Assembly: GCA_003523185.1 (NCBI GenBank)
Contig: DPGN01000053.1
Location: forward strand, 1 to 42,299
DNA length: 42,299 nt
Origin: Halieaceae bacterium
GTDB lineage: Bacteria; Pseudomonadota; Gammaproteobacteria; Pseudomonadales; Halieaceae
Reading direction: 5' to 3'
The translations under genes and the position numbers were made by a program. This document shows positions 25,401 through 33,239 of this stretch, piece by piece; position 1 is the stretch's first letter, and each line of letters begins with the position of its first letter. A model generated the notes under the pieces. It made no database searches. It saw nothing but the letters and a program-made list of their open reading frames with translations, and was not told the origin of the DNA.

Positions 25401-25752
25401 GGTCAACACCGGTGCTCACGGACAGCGTGAGGGGCTGGCAACGCACTGGGAAATGTGGAGCTTTGCCGAGGGCGGCATGAGCCCGATGCAAATGCTAGCA
25501 ACAGCGACTATTAATCCTGCCCGCTACCTCGGCATGGATGCCGATCTGGGTTCAATTGAGACTGGGAAGCTGGCGGACTTGCAGGTGGTCGATGGCAACC
25601 CGCTCGAGGACGTGAAGACCACAGACCGTATCACGCACGTCATGGTGAACGGGCGACTCTATCGTGCCACTGACCTCGGAGAGGAAGTGACCGGCTCGCG
25701 TCCAGCACCGACACTCTGGTGGCACAATCAGCCACAGCATCAAATACGTTAA
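22456..25752 (+). CDS. Exported beta-propeller/amidohydrolase fusion protein
   Basis: A 1098-residue two-domain enzyme. A signal peptide (about 1-30) is followed by TolB/PD40-type propeller repeats from residue 60, for example VSPDGQHIAFD, YSPDGRFLAFTSDRNGADN and FSPDGKDVYYLTW. From about residue 685 there is an amidohydrolase-superfamily metal domain with DAHAHG (His745, His747), Lys841 as candidate carboxylated lysine in SVKNYNQP, His889 in GIEHNIP and His988 in NTGAHGQ. It ends with GSIETGKLADLQVVDGNPL. Relatives are annotated as periplasmic amidohydrolases or imidazolonepropionase-like peptidases. It is 16 bases ahead of an M20 peptidase with its own signal peptide, so both probably hydrolyse amide substrates in the periplasm. 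No strong ribosome site is visible before ATG 22456. Confidence 0.92.
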   Translation: MRNARFSRTSLTKQAFIFTSLFAASGLTLSEETETPSWDVSAPSYSAEVQEIDLNVTEGTWMNLDVSPDGQHIAFDLLGDIYQIPITGGEATPLLSGHAWEVQPQYSPDGRFLAFTSDRNGADNIWVMDLTNPDKKHQITHESFRLLNNPSWHPSGDFLVAKKHFTTSRSLGTGEVWLYDANVDQALARGNLQGSVLVERPSPSFQKELGEPTFSADGESVFYIQNTTPGNTFIYHEDSNGEVMAIKRYDLETGEIEKVVGGAGGAVRPTPSPDSKTLAFVKRVRAASRLFVMDLASGEQTMLVDDLDPDMQETWAVQGAYPTMAWTPDGDSIVYWSQGHIWRVDVASGESSQIPFSVNDTRTAYPAVEVAVDVAPDTLTTTMPRFATQNPDGQSVVFESMGRLYVKRDGEDAKRLTRDTATAVEFSPAFSPDGKDVYYLTWSDEKLGSVRKVSARGGRSRNVLATPGHYVDLSVSMDGETLLFAKLSGSPLTNPHWGKKPGIYIFELGDDEAQFVSRRGRSPHFGPDDRIYATERVSSAVGRGSDDASSELISMNHDGKDVRTHASSPLATVIRISPSGKHVAYREAGRLYVAALPMTGRSINLSAIENTASGAAAYATERVSAPGGEFIHWSADGTSLNWSVGPHFFQYNVDGSLGTGANEAQQIADLSLSLDSDRPRGLVAFTNAHVITMNSARDVIDNGVVIVEDNRIVALGAAGDVSIPESAKQVDLAGKTLMPGYIDAHAHGPYGRDDIIPQNNWSLLAHLALGVTTVHNPSSRAAQVFPAAEYQRAGKIIGPRIFSTGEIIYGAKSTGFDPIESLDDAKAVVDRLKAQGAISVKNYNQPRRAQRQMVIEAAREAGMLVVAEGGSLYNMDMNLVADGSTGIEHNIPTLKIYDDVLDFWSSTRVGYTPTLTVTYGGLTSEDRFYRDTEVWKHPLLSHFVPPTVLQPRAVRRVTAPEPDFRDDDAAAVAKELMELGVLVNTGAHGQREGLATHWEMWSFAEGGMSPMQMLATATINPARYLGMDADLGSIETGKLADLQVVDGNPLEDVKTTDRITHVMVNGRLYRATDLGEEVTGSRPAPTLWWHNQPQHQIR

Positions 25753-25768
25753 TCGTCAGGAAGTCCGT

Positions 25769-27100
25769 ATGAATCTGTTACCACGTGCGTCGCTACTCTG
25801 CGCCCTATTTCTCAGTGTCACCCTCGCGCCCGTAACACATTCAGGGTCGCTGTCAGCCAAGGAACAAGCCATGGTTGACTGGATTGATGCGCACCAAGAC
25901 GAGGCGATTGAGCTGCTGGCTGAAACCGTCAACATTGGCAGCGGGACAATGAACCATGTCGGCGTTCGTGCTGTCGGTGACGTCATGTCACGCGAACTGG
26001 AAACGCTTGGCTTGGGGACGCGTTGGATCGACATGCCCCCTGAAATGGATCGCGCCGGCCATCTGTTTGCTAGCAAGGAAGGCAAAGGCAAAGGCAAAAA
26101 ATTACTCCTCATCGGACACCTCGATACCGTTTTTGAGTCAGATGATGACTTCCAGGCGTTCACGCGCGAGGGCAACATTGGGCGCGGTCCTGGCATCAGC
26201 GACATGAAGGACGGTAATGCTGTCATCATCTACGCATTAAAAGCACTTCAGCACATTGGTGCCTTAGAAGATATTGCGGTTACGGTCGCCTATACAGGCG
26301 ATGAGGAGATGACAGGCAAACCCTTGTCCGTCAGCCGAAAAGATCTCATAGAAGCCGGAAAATGGGCGGATATCACCTTAGGTTTCGAGGGTGCGATTAC
26401 CACTGAAGGTTCTGACTGGGCGACCATTGCCCGCCGCAGTTCCAGTGGCTGGATGTTAGAAGTGTCAGGCAGACAAGCACACTCTTCAGGTGTCTTTAGC
26501 GAACGCGTGGGTGCTGGTGCCATCAATGAAGCCGCGAGAATTCTGGATACGTTTTATAACGAGGTTCGCGGTGACTACGGTTTAACGTTCAATGCGGGCA
26601 CCATTCAAGGCGGGACCACCGTGAACTACGATTCTGCTCAGAATCGGGGCACCACGTTTGGAAAAACGAATGTCGTCCCCAGCGTAGTCATCGTGGATGG
26701 GGGCATAAGAGCGTTGTCACTTGAGCAGTTGGCGTCGGCAAAACAGAAAATGGAAGCCATTGTGGCAAACCACCTCCCCCACACCAGTGCCTCGATCAGC
26801 TTCGTGGATAGCTATCCGCCGATGCCACCGTCTGATGGCAACCGTCACCTTGCAGAGGAACTTTCGGTCGTCAATCAGGACTTAGGTCGTGGACGAATGA
26901 AGATCTGGGATCCATTGCGACGCGGGGCAGCCGATATCTCTTTCGTGGCACCTTACACCGATGCCCTGGCTGGCATGGGCGCACTCGGTAAAGGCGGCCA
27001 CACGCCTAACGAGAGTCTTGATCTGGACTCGATGGCACTAGCGATTAAGCGCGCTGCGATCCTCATGTATCGGCTCTCGGGGACGGCAGAGGAGGAGTAA
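25769..27100 (+). CDS. Exported M20-family zinc peptidase (carboxypeptidase G2-like)
   Basis: A 443-residue M20 metallopeptidase with a signal peptide (about 1-25). Zinc ligands and catalytic residues are His117 and Asp119 (GHLDTVF), Asp145 (GISDMKDG), Glu179-Glu180 (TGDEE) and a late histidine in GGHTPNESLD. An inserted dimerisation domain spans about 210-330 (GRQAHSSGVFSERVGAGA). The arrangement matches glutamate carboxypeptidase/G2-type enzymes that remove C-terminal amino acids or N-acyl groups. A small tandem GGCAAA run encodes GKGKGK near residues 106-110. It lies 16 bases after the amidohydrolase fusion gene; the two probably form one operon. Confidence 0.93.
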   Translation: MNLLPRASLLCALFLSVTLAPVTHSGSLSAKEQAMVDWIDAHQDEAIELLAETVNIGSGTMNHVGVRAVGDVMSRELETLGLGTRWIDMPPEMDRAGHLFASKEGKGKGKKLLLIGHLDTVFESDDDFQAFTREGNIGRGPGISDMKDGNAVIIYALKALQHIGALEDIAVTVAYTGDEEMTGKPLSVSRKDLIEAGKWADITLGFEGAITTEGSDWATIARRSSSGWMLEVSGRQAHSSGVFSERVGAGAINEAARILDTFYNEVRGDYGLTFNAGTIQGGTTVNYDSAQNRGTTFGKTNVVPSVVIVDGGIRALSLEQLASAKQKMEAIVANHLPHTSASISFVDSYPPMPPSDGNRHLAEELSVVNQDLGRGRMKIWDPLRRGAADISFVAPYTDALAGMGALGKGGHTPNESLDLDSMALAIKRAAILMYRLSGTAEEE

Positions 27101-27244
27101 ACCGATCCTCTCTCGCCACGCGTTTAACCACTGAAAGGGCCTCGGACTAGGCGCCCTGCTGTTCCCGATATGCGTCGGCAGTTAGGACTAAAGACGCCAA
27201 TCTAGAGAGCTGAAAAGTAACCTTCAAACTGTCATACTAACCAT

Positions 27245-28168
27245 ATGACTAAAACGAATACGCATATTGCTTATTTGATGGGCGCAGGTCTGGCGATCTA
27301 CTCCCAGCAAGCTGCGCTCGCACTCTTCTTAGGTATCGGGCTGGCCTTAACCGTCGGTCCGCCTCCCCTGAGCGATGCATCTCGACTGTCACGCGGGGCG
27401 TTGCAATGCGGTGTGGTCATCCTGGGCTTAGCTCTACCCTTCAGGGAGGTCGTGACGCTGGGTTCGGCTAATGGAGCTGTTGTCTCGGTAATGGTTCTGG
27501 CCACCCTAATCAGCGGTCTCGCTCTATTAAAGCTACTTCGGACGGATGATGTCAGCGGAAAACTTCTAACGACGGGTACAGCAGTCTGTGGCGGTACAGC
27601 GGTAGCCACCCTCGCTCCGGTAATCAAAGCTGAGAACCAGCAGGTCGCTCAAACCCTCACTATCATCTTCATCCTTAACGGCATCGCCATTATTCTGTTT
27701 CCTGCGATCGGTCATGCCTTGGATTTGAGTCAGCAGCAATTTGGCATGTGGGCTGCGGTGGCCATTCACGACACCTCTTCCGTAGTAGGCGCAGCCGCCG
27801 CGTACGGCGACGAGGCCCTCACGACCGCAGCGACATTGAAAATCCTCCGTATTTTGTGGCTCATCCCGGTGATAATCGTGGCGAGTTACTCGATGAAGCG
27901 CATCAGCGCCAACGAGATTCGGATACCGCTCTTCGTCGCCGGCTTCATCATAGCGAGTGTGATCGGAGGCTACTTCCAGTTCGATGGGGAGGTCACCAGC
28001 TTGTTTTCACTGATCAGTAAGAGCCTATTTGGCCTCGCTCTATTCCTGATCGGCTCACAAATGTCCCTGAAGTCGCTCAAGTCGATCTGCCCTCGGCTGA
28101 TTGGCATGGCACTGGTGCTTTGGTCGGCGCTGAGCCTCGGCAGCCTTTACTGGGTAACAACGGTCTGA
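27245..28168 (+). CDS. YeiH/UPF0324-type membrane transporter (putative sulfate exporter family)
   Basis: A 307-residue protein with about 9-10 hydrophobic segments. Diagnostic stretches are GTAVCGGTAVATLAPVIKAE (about 117-136) and AAVAIHDTSSVVGAAAAYG (about 174-192), both strongly conserved in the YeiH family. The family is annotated as putative sulfate exporters, but biochemical proof is thin. The first segments lack the longer N-terminus of some homologues (about 340 residues). A gap of 144 bases separates it from the M20 gene and 168 bases from the rubredoxin fusion, so it may be transcribed alone. No good ribosome site is visible before ATG 27245. Confidence 0.88.
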   Translation: MTKTNTHIAYLMGAGLAIYSQQAALALFLGIGLALTVGPPPLSDASRLSRGALQCGVVILGLALPFREVVTLGSANGAVVSVMVLATLISGLALLKLLRTDDVSGKLLTTGTAVCGGTAVATLAPVIKAENQQVAQTLTIIFILNGIAIILFPAIGHALDLSQQQFGMWAAVAIHDTSSVVGAAAAYGDEALTTAATLKILRILWLIPVIIVASYSMKRISANEIRIPLFVAGFIIASVIGGYFQFDGEVTSLFSLISKSLFGLALFLIGSQMSLKSLKSICPRLIGMALVLWSALSLGSLYWVTTV

Positions 28169-28336
28169 CAACCCAATCGCTTTGAGTCATTTTCGGTGAG
28201 CAGATCCATTTTCTTTGCCGTTAGTCCGACAAGTGGATGACGGAACAATAGATTTTGGGCAGACTGCCGGCTCATTTGGTAGCGGTGTTGCGGAGCACCG
28301 TAATCTGAGGCTCAAGAAAGACTAGAAGGATTGTTC

Positions 28337-29707
28337 ATGGCTCAGTGGGAATGCATCGTTTGTGGTTTAATCTACGACGAGAAAGAAGGCTGGCCCGATG
28401 ATGGCATTGCGCCCGGCACAAAGTGGGCTGATGTACCCGACGACTGGACGTGTCCCGATTGCGGTGTGGGTAAAGATGACTTCGAGCTGATTCCTGGCAC
28501 GGACGATGAAGCTGAATCTGAAGACGCATCTGCATCGAGCGAAACCGGACCTTCGGGTCACCCTATTGTCGTCATCGGCTCTGGACTCGCGGCTTACAGC
28601 TTGGCTAATGCCATCAAGAAGACCGATGTAGATACGGCCATAACGCTCATCACGCGAGACGGCGGTGAAAACTACTCTAAACCTATGATCTCGACAGGTT
28701 TCACTAAGAAATTTGAGCCTGATCAACTGGCCACTCAAACCGCCAAAAACATGTCAGACAATCTGGGCGTCACCGTGCGAACGCGCACCGAGGTGGCGTC
28801 GCTCGATACGGCCTCAAGTGAAGTGGTTCTGACGACTGGAGAGCGAGTTCCCTACTCAAGCCTGGTACTGACGATCGGCGCTGAGCTGATTCGCCCACCC
28901 ATGGGCGGAGATGCCGCCGATGAGGTCATGGGCGTTAACGACCTCGACGACTATCGACGGTTCAGAGACACACTAACGCAGACTGGCGCTAAAAAGGTCG
29001 CGGTTATTGGTGCAGGACTCATTGGCTGCGAGTTTACTAATGATCTTCTCAATGGTGACTTCACGGTTGAAGCCGTCGATCCGATGGATTACTGCCTACC
29101 CACGCTGTTGCCCGAAACCGCGGGGCGCGCTGTTCAACGAGCGCTAGAGGAAAAAGGCGCACGCTTTCATTTCGGGCCATTGGCAACGGACGTCAACCGA
29201 TCCGAGGGCGGCTACAGCGTTGCTCTTAATAACGGCGACACCATCGAAGCCGACGCCGTACTGTCTGCAATAGGTGTTCGACCGAGAACGCAACTTGCGG
29301 CTGATGCTGGGATTGAGTGCGGACGCGGTATCAAGACGGACCGATACCTGCGCACCAGTGTCGATAATGTCTACGCCATTGGCGACTGTGCCGAAGTGGA
29401 AGGCCACGTCTTGGTCTATGTGGCACCGCTCATGGCGGCTGCGCGTGCGCTAGCGGCCACACTAACTGGCACACCGACAGAAGTGGCCTACCCTGCTATG
29501 CCCGTGACCATTAAAACACCCGCGTGTCCGGTCTGTGTGTCACCCGTAGGGCGTGACGCCGAGGGTGAATGGACCATTGAGGCTGATGGACAGGACGTCA
29601 GAGCCTTATTCCACAGCCCAGACGGTGACCTACTCGGCTTTGCGCTGACGGGCCAAGCGGTAAAAGAGCGTATGCCGCTGACCAAGCAGCTACCTGCCAT
29701 TCTCTGA
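28337..29707 (+). CDS. Rubredoxin-rubredoxin reductase fusion
   Basis: A 456-residue fusion. Residues 1-53 are a complete rubredoxin with iron ligands Cys6, Cys9, Cys39 and Cys42 (CIVC and CPDC). An acidic linker (55-73) leads to an FAD/NADH oxidoreductase of the AlkT type with FAD motif GSGLAA (81-86), NADH motif VIGAGLIGCEF (about 219-229) and YAIGDCAEVEGH near residue 350. It would pass electrons from NAD(P)H through FAD to its own rubredoxin and on to a hydroxylase or oxygen-detoxifying partner. No hydroxylase is adjacent, but the steroid operon begins just beyond on the other strand. ATG 28337 has AAGGA 6 bases upstream; a TTG two codons earlier is less likely. Confidence 0.92.
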   Translation: MAQWECIVCGLIYDEKEGWPDDGIAPGTKWADVPDDWTCPDCGVGKDDFELIPGTDDEAESEDASASSETGPSGHPIVVIGSGLAAYSLANAIKKTDVDTAITLITRDGGENYSKPMISTGFTKKFEPDQLATQTAKNMSDNLGVTVRTRTEVASLDTASSEVVLTTGERVPYSSLVLTIGAELIRPPMGGDAADEVMGVNDLDDYRRFRDTLTQTGAKKVAVIGAGLIGCEFTNDLLNGDFTVEAVDPMDYCLPTLLPETAGRAVQRALEEKGARFHFGPLATDVNRSEGGYSVALNNGDTIEADAVLSAIGVRPRTQLAADAGIECGRGIKTDRYLRTSVDNVYAIGDCAEVEGHVLVYVAPLMAAARALAATLTGTPTEVAYPAMPVTIKTPACPVCVSPVGRDAEGEWTIEADGQDVRALFHSPDGDLLGFALTGQAVKERMPLTKQLPAIL

Positions 29708-29735
29708 TTCCTCGGCATACCCAATTAAAACGCAT

Positions 29736-29763
29736 AAAAAAGGCGCCTTTGGCGCCTTTTTTT
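29736..29763. terminator. Bidirectional intrinsic terminator
   Basis: GGCGCC-TTT-GGCGCC flanked by six As on one side and seven Ts on the other makes a symmetric hairpin. It sits between the convergent rubredoxin fusion (plus) and thiolase (minus) genes and should stop both transcripts, including the long steroid operon. Confidence 0.92.
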
Positions 29764-29782
29764 GTTTCTGTGCTCGAAGGTT

Positions 29783-30967
29783 TCAGCAAGCCTCTACCAA
29801 ACCGGCGGCACCCTGGCCTCCCGCAACACACATGGTCACAACGCCATAACGACCACCGGTGCGCTTCAGCTCACGCAGAACGCGACCCACCATCCGCGAG
29901 CCCGTCATACCGAAGGGGTGACCGATGGCGATACTGCCGCCATTCACGTTGTACTTGGCATTGTCGATATCGAGGAAGTCCCGGCAATAGACGCATTGCG
30001 ATGCGAACGCCTCGTTAAGCTCCCAAAGATCAATGTCGTCCTGACTGAGACCCGCGCGCTTGAGGAGCTTTGGTATCGCGAATACGGGGCCAATCCCCAT
30101 CTCGTCAGGTTCACAGCCGGCAGTAACAAAGCCGCGGAAATAGCCCAAAGGCTCGACACCCAATTGCTCAGCGCGTTCAGCACTCATGAGAAGCGTCATT
30201 GAGGCGCCATCGCTCAATTGTGATGAGTTACCAGCGGTGACGCTGCCACCTTCTTCAAACGCCGGCTTGAGCATGGAAAGTCCATCGAGCGTGGTGTCGA
30301 CCCGATTGCACTCGTCGCGATCAACCATCACATCTTTGAATGTCTCATCACCGGTCTCCTTGTTCACCAACTTCATGGTGGCGGGCATCGGTACGATCTC
30401 TTCCTGAATCACACCGGCATCGACGGCCTGAGCGTAACGCTGCTGGCTCTGAAGCGCATATTCATCCTGAGACTCGCGGGTTACGTTGTATCGACGAGCT
30501 ACCACTTCAGCCGTGTTACCCATCTGCATGAACACTTCAGGCTTGTTTTCGAGCAGAGCACAGTTTTGCTGGTACTTGCCTTCCTCCTGCCGCACGCGCA
30601 TCGAGATGGACTCCGCACCGCCCGCCATCATCACATCGGTATAGCCCGAGCCAATTTGGTTTGCCGCCATCGCAATTGTCTGGAGTCCCGAGGCACAGAA
30701 TCGATTCACTGTGGTGCCCGTCGCCTCGATGGGTAGCTTCGATAGAAAAGAGGCCATGCGTGCGAGATTGCCGCTTTGCTCACCCGACTGATTCGCCGCG
30801 CCCAAGATAATGTCATCGACCTCGCCTGGATCGAACTGGGGGTTTCGATCGATCAGTGCATCGATCAAAAAGGCCGCCATATCGTCAGAGCGTGTCCAGT
30901 TAAAACTCCCTCGAAATGACTTCGCCAAACCTGTGCGAACGCTATCTACTACCACTACATCTCTCAT
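29783..30967 (-). CDS. Thiolase (acetyl-CoA acyltransferase)
   Basis: A 394-residue thiolase of normal length. The nucleophile is Cys91 in NRFCASGLQT, His350 is in GHPFGMTG, and the second catalytic Cys380 is in CVAGGQG (an Ala where most have Gly). It cleaves 3-oxoacyl-CoA to acetyl-CoA or another short acyl-CoA plus a shortened acyl-CoA. It is not like FadA5 or FadA6 in the nucleophile region and resembles general FadA/AtoB-type enzymes, so its step in the pathway is open. ATG 30967 has GAGAGGA 6 bases upstream; a TTG two codons earlier is a weaker option. It is the last gene of the minus-strand steroid cluster, 30 bases after the BaiE-like gene. Confidence 0.93.
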   Translation of the reverse strand: MRDVVVVDSVRTGLAKSFRGSFNWTRSDDMAAFLIDALIDRNPQFDPGEVDDIILGAANQSGEQSGNLARMASFLSKLPIEATGTTVNRFCASGLQTIAMAANQIGSGYTDVMMAGGAESISMRVRQEEGKYQQNCALLENKPEVFMQMGNTAEVVARRYNVTRESQDEYALQSQQRYAQAVDAGVIQEEIVPMPATMKLVNKETGDETFKDVMVDRDECNRVDTTLDGLSMLKPAFEEGGSVTAGNSSQLSDGASMTLLMSAERAEQLGVEPLGYFRGFVTAGCEPDEMGIGPVFAIPKLLKRAGLSQDDIDLWELNEAFASQCVYCRDFLDIDNAKYNVNGGSIAIGHPFGMTGSRMVGRVLRELKRTGGRYGVVTMCVAGGQGAAGLVEAC

Positions 30968-30997
30968 ATCCAATCCTCTCTTATTATGCCGCTCACC

Positions 30998-31456
30998 TTA
31001 GTCGGCGATTGGCTTCACCCGCAAACGAACGTTGTCGCCGCGTTTATGATGTTCTTCCCACAGCCGCTGATAACCGGTTCGCGCGATTCGCCACTCGCCG
31101 TCCTCACGTCGATATTCGTCCTTGTAGAGCGCACTCCCCGTGATGGTGATGTCATGCTCGAGGGAGACAAAAATATCCTGCAGGTACCAGATGCCAGTCG
31201 CGGTATCGCCATCGACACAGATTTCCGGGTGATGTCCGTTGTGCATGCCGAAGTTCTGGCCCGTGAATGACTTCTTGTAAAACGCCTCCAACTGATCCCA
31301 ACTGTCCAGCTGAAAGTCATAATCACCGCCCACAAAAGACGCTGTTGCATCGCTTGTGAAGACAGTCTGCAGCCCCTCGATGTTGCGCGTATCCAGAAAG
31401 CGGAAGTAGCGTGCCTTTAATTGCTTAATGAGTTCTATTGACTCTAGATCCAACAT
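30998..31456 (-). CDS. BaiE-like NTF2-fold protein, candidate bile acid 7alpha-dehydratase
   Basis: A 152-residue SnoaL/NTF2-fold protein. Against the BaiE sequence of Clostridium scindens as I remember it, the match runs the whole length: IELIKQLKARYFRFLD (7-22), MHNGHHPEI (71-79), TATGIWYLQD (85-94) and TGYQRLWEEH (127-136). The BaiE active-site residues Tyr30, His83, Asp106 and Arg146 correspond to Tyr17, His72, Asp94 and Arg131 here. BaiE removes the 7alpha-hydroxyl from 3-oxo-Delta4 bile acids or their CoA esters; similar dehydratases act in proteobacterial bile-acid degradation (Delta4,6 branch). It sits 9 bases after the KstD-type gene, which is the right context. A different hydroxysteroid dehydratase or isomerase is possible. 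Confidence 0.75.
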   Translation of the reverse strand: MLDLESIELIKQLKARYFRFLDTRNIEGLQTVFTSDATASFVGGDYDFQLDSWDQLEAFYKKSFTGQNFGMHNGHHPEICVDGDTATGIWYLQDIFVSLEHDITITGSALYKDEYRREDGEWRIARTGYQRLWEEHHKRGDNVRLRVKPIAD

Positions 31457-31465
31457 CGCAGCCCC

Positions 31466-33166
31466 CTACGCGTTCATGTGACACGCGGCCTGATACGCCA
31501 TGGTCATTGCAGGACCCAAGGTTGCCCCGGGACCCGGATAAGTCGGCAAGATGGCTGCCGAGCAATTGCCCACGGCAAACAAGCCCTCAAACACACCGCC
31601 ATCGGCTTTTTTGACCCGAGCAGAGGTGTCGGTATCCAAGCCGCCCAACGTACCGAAATCACCCGCTTCGATGCGCATCGCGTAAAACGGTGCTTTTGCA
31701 ATGGGCGCGAGACAGGGATTTGGTTTAATTGCCGGATCCGCATAGTAACGGTCATAGGCCGAATCCCCCCGACCGAAATCCTCGTCTTTACCCGTCTCGG
31801 CGTAGTGATTCATCTTGCCGATGGTTTCTTCAAGACCGTCGGCGTCGATGCCGAGCATGTCAGCTAGCTCGCGGATGGTGTCGGCCTTAGCCACAAAACC
31901 CTCGTCGAACCACTTCTTGGGAATTTGAGAGTCCGGCTTCATGGCCTTGGTCATCAGCGGCCCCACCATGAAATTCTCTCGGAATGTCGCATCAAACACA
32001 TGCCATGCAGGCGCGTTTGGATGCTCTTCCGTGTGCGTTTTGAACAAATCCTTCTGGAAGGCCATGTAGTTCTGAGACTCGTTGGCAAACCGTTTGCCAT
32101 CGCGATTAACGACACAGGAGCCCGGGAACGATTTCTCCATAATTGCGAGCCGTGGCGCAGGCTCGTCAGGCACACATAAGGTGGTCGTCCACCACGCATC
32201 GTTCATCAAGCGCGTTTTCGCACCGAGCTCGAGACCGGCTAATAGCGCGTCTCCCTCGTTACCGGGATTCCCAGCTGACCAAGTGGTGTTAGTCGGAGCC
32301 GGCAAATACTGCTCTCTGAGCGCCTGATTTTTCTCAAAACCGCCCGACGCCAAGATCACGCCCTTAGCTGCGCGAACACGCTGGCGCTGACCCTTGCATT
32401 CAACCACCGCGCCCAGCACCGTGTCGCCATCTGCAATCAGCTCGACCATTTGCGTGTTGAACTCCAACGGAATCTCTCGCTTCAAGACCGAGAGATATAG
32501 GCGTGCCACACCGGCAGAACCACAAGCCAAGCGACGCGAGATCGGCGTTTTGAATCGCCAGGGAATATCGCGTATGTAATCCCACATGAGACGCGCTAAA
32601 AGCTTTTTCCACCCGGGCAACTGGACCATCAGCAGGTGGGCTTCAACCTGCGTGAAGTGGATGCGATTAAACATGCGCATCATGAAATGCGTCCAGGTCA
32701 TGTTTTTCCAATTCGCACCGAGTTCAGACGCCATGATGGGCGCGGGCTCCAACGAGCGGTGCCCCTCTCTGGCACCTTCCATATTGGTGTAGTAGTCCGG
32801 GTACTCCGCGAGTGACTCGTAGCGAACGTCGGTCCGATCGTGGAGGTATTTGAGCATCTCAGGCGCTTTCTCAAGGTAGATATCAATCATCTCCTCGGGT
32901 ACATCCTCGCCGAACAAGGTATTCATAAGGTAGGCCTTGGCAGCCTCAGGACTGTCCTCAGCACCCACCTCTTTCGCGTAGTGACTGTTAGGAATCCAAA
33001 TACCACCACCAGAGGTCGCACTAGTGCCACCGACCTTGTCTTGTTTCTCGATGATCAATACGTCCTTGGTACCCATCTCCCAGTTACACACTGCCGCGGT
33101 CAGTCCTCCGTTACCGGTACCCACCACTAGCACGTCGACTTCGCGATCCCAGTTCATTTGACTCAT
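31466..33166 (-). CDS. 3-ketosteroid Delta1-dehydrogenase-type flavoprotein (KstD family)
   Basis: A 566-residue FAD enzyme. The FAD motif GTGNGG (16-21) is followed by EKQDKVGGTSATSGGGIWIPN. The C-terminal TYPGPGATLGPAMT places Tyr543 and Gly547 where the Rhodococcus KstD tyrosine and glycine (487 and 491) hold the steroid C3 carbonyl. FYAMRIEAGDFGTLGGLDTD matches the usual KstD substrate region. The enzyme would insert a double bond into ring A (Delta1) or act on a related 3-oxosteroid (Delta4-5alpha/5beta) and pass electrons to a quinone or other acceptor. Subfamily cannot be fixed by eye. It begins 73 bases after ipdF; that gap holds a repeated GATAA/CGATAA element but no convincing terminator. 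Confidence 0.87.
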   Translation of the reverse strand: MSQMNWDREVDVLVVGTGNGGLTAAVCNWEMGTKDVLIIEKQDKVGGTSATSGGGIWIPNSHYAKEVGAEDSPEAAKAYLMNTLFGEDVPEEMIDIYLEKAPEMLKYLHDRTDVRYESLAEYPDYYTNMEGAREGHRSLEPAPIMASELGANWKNMTWTHFMMRMFNRIHFTQVEAHLLMVQLPGWKKLLARLMWDYIRDIPWRFKTPISRRLACGSAGVARLYLSVLKREIPLEFNTQMVELIADGDTVLGAVVECKGQRQRVRAAKGVILASGGFEKNQALREQYLPAPTNTTWSAGNPGNEGDALLAGLELGAKTRLMNDAWWTTTLCVPDEPAPRLAIMEKSFPGSCVVNRDGKRFANESQNYMAFQKDLFKTHTEEHPNAPAWHVFDATFRENFMVGPLMTKAMKPDSQIPKKWFDEGFVAKADTIRELADMLGIDADGLEETIGKMNHYAETGKDEDFGRGDSAYDRYYADPAIKPNPCLAPIAKAPFYAMRIEAGDFGTLGGLDTDTSARVKKADGGVFEGLFAVGNCSAAILPTYPGPGATLGPAMTMAYQAACHMNA

Positions 33167-33239
33167 CTGTCCTGCCCTCTGTATCTCTTTTTTGTCAGCG
33201 TCTTATCGTTTTATCGCTTTTTTTGTTCGTCGGAAGTCA

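Noticed and set aside
29783..30967. Naming the first thiolase FadA5
   Set aside because: Its nucleophile region (NRFCASGLQT) differs from the FadA5 sequence I remember (DCQCGSGQQ), so the specific name is not supported.
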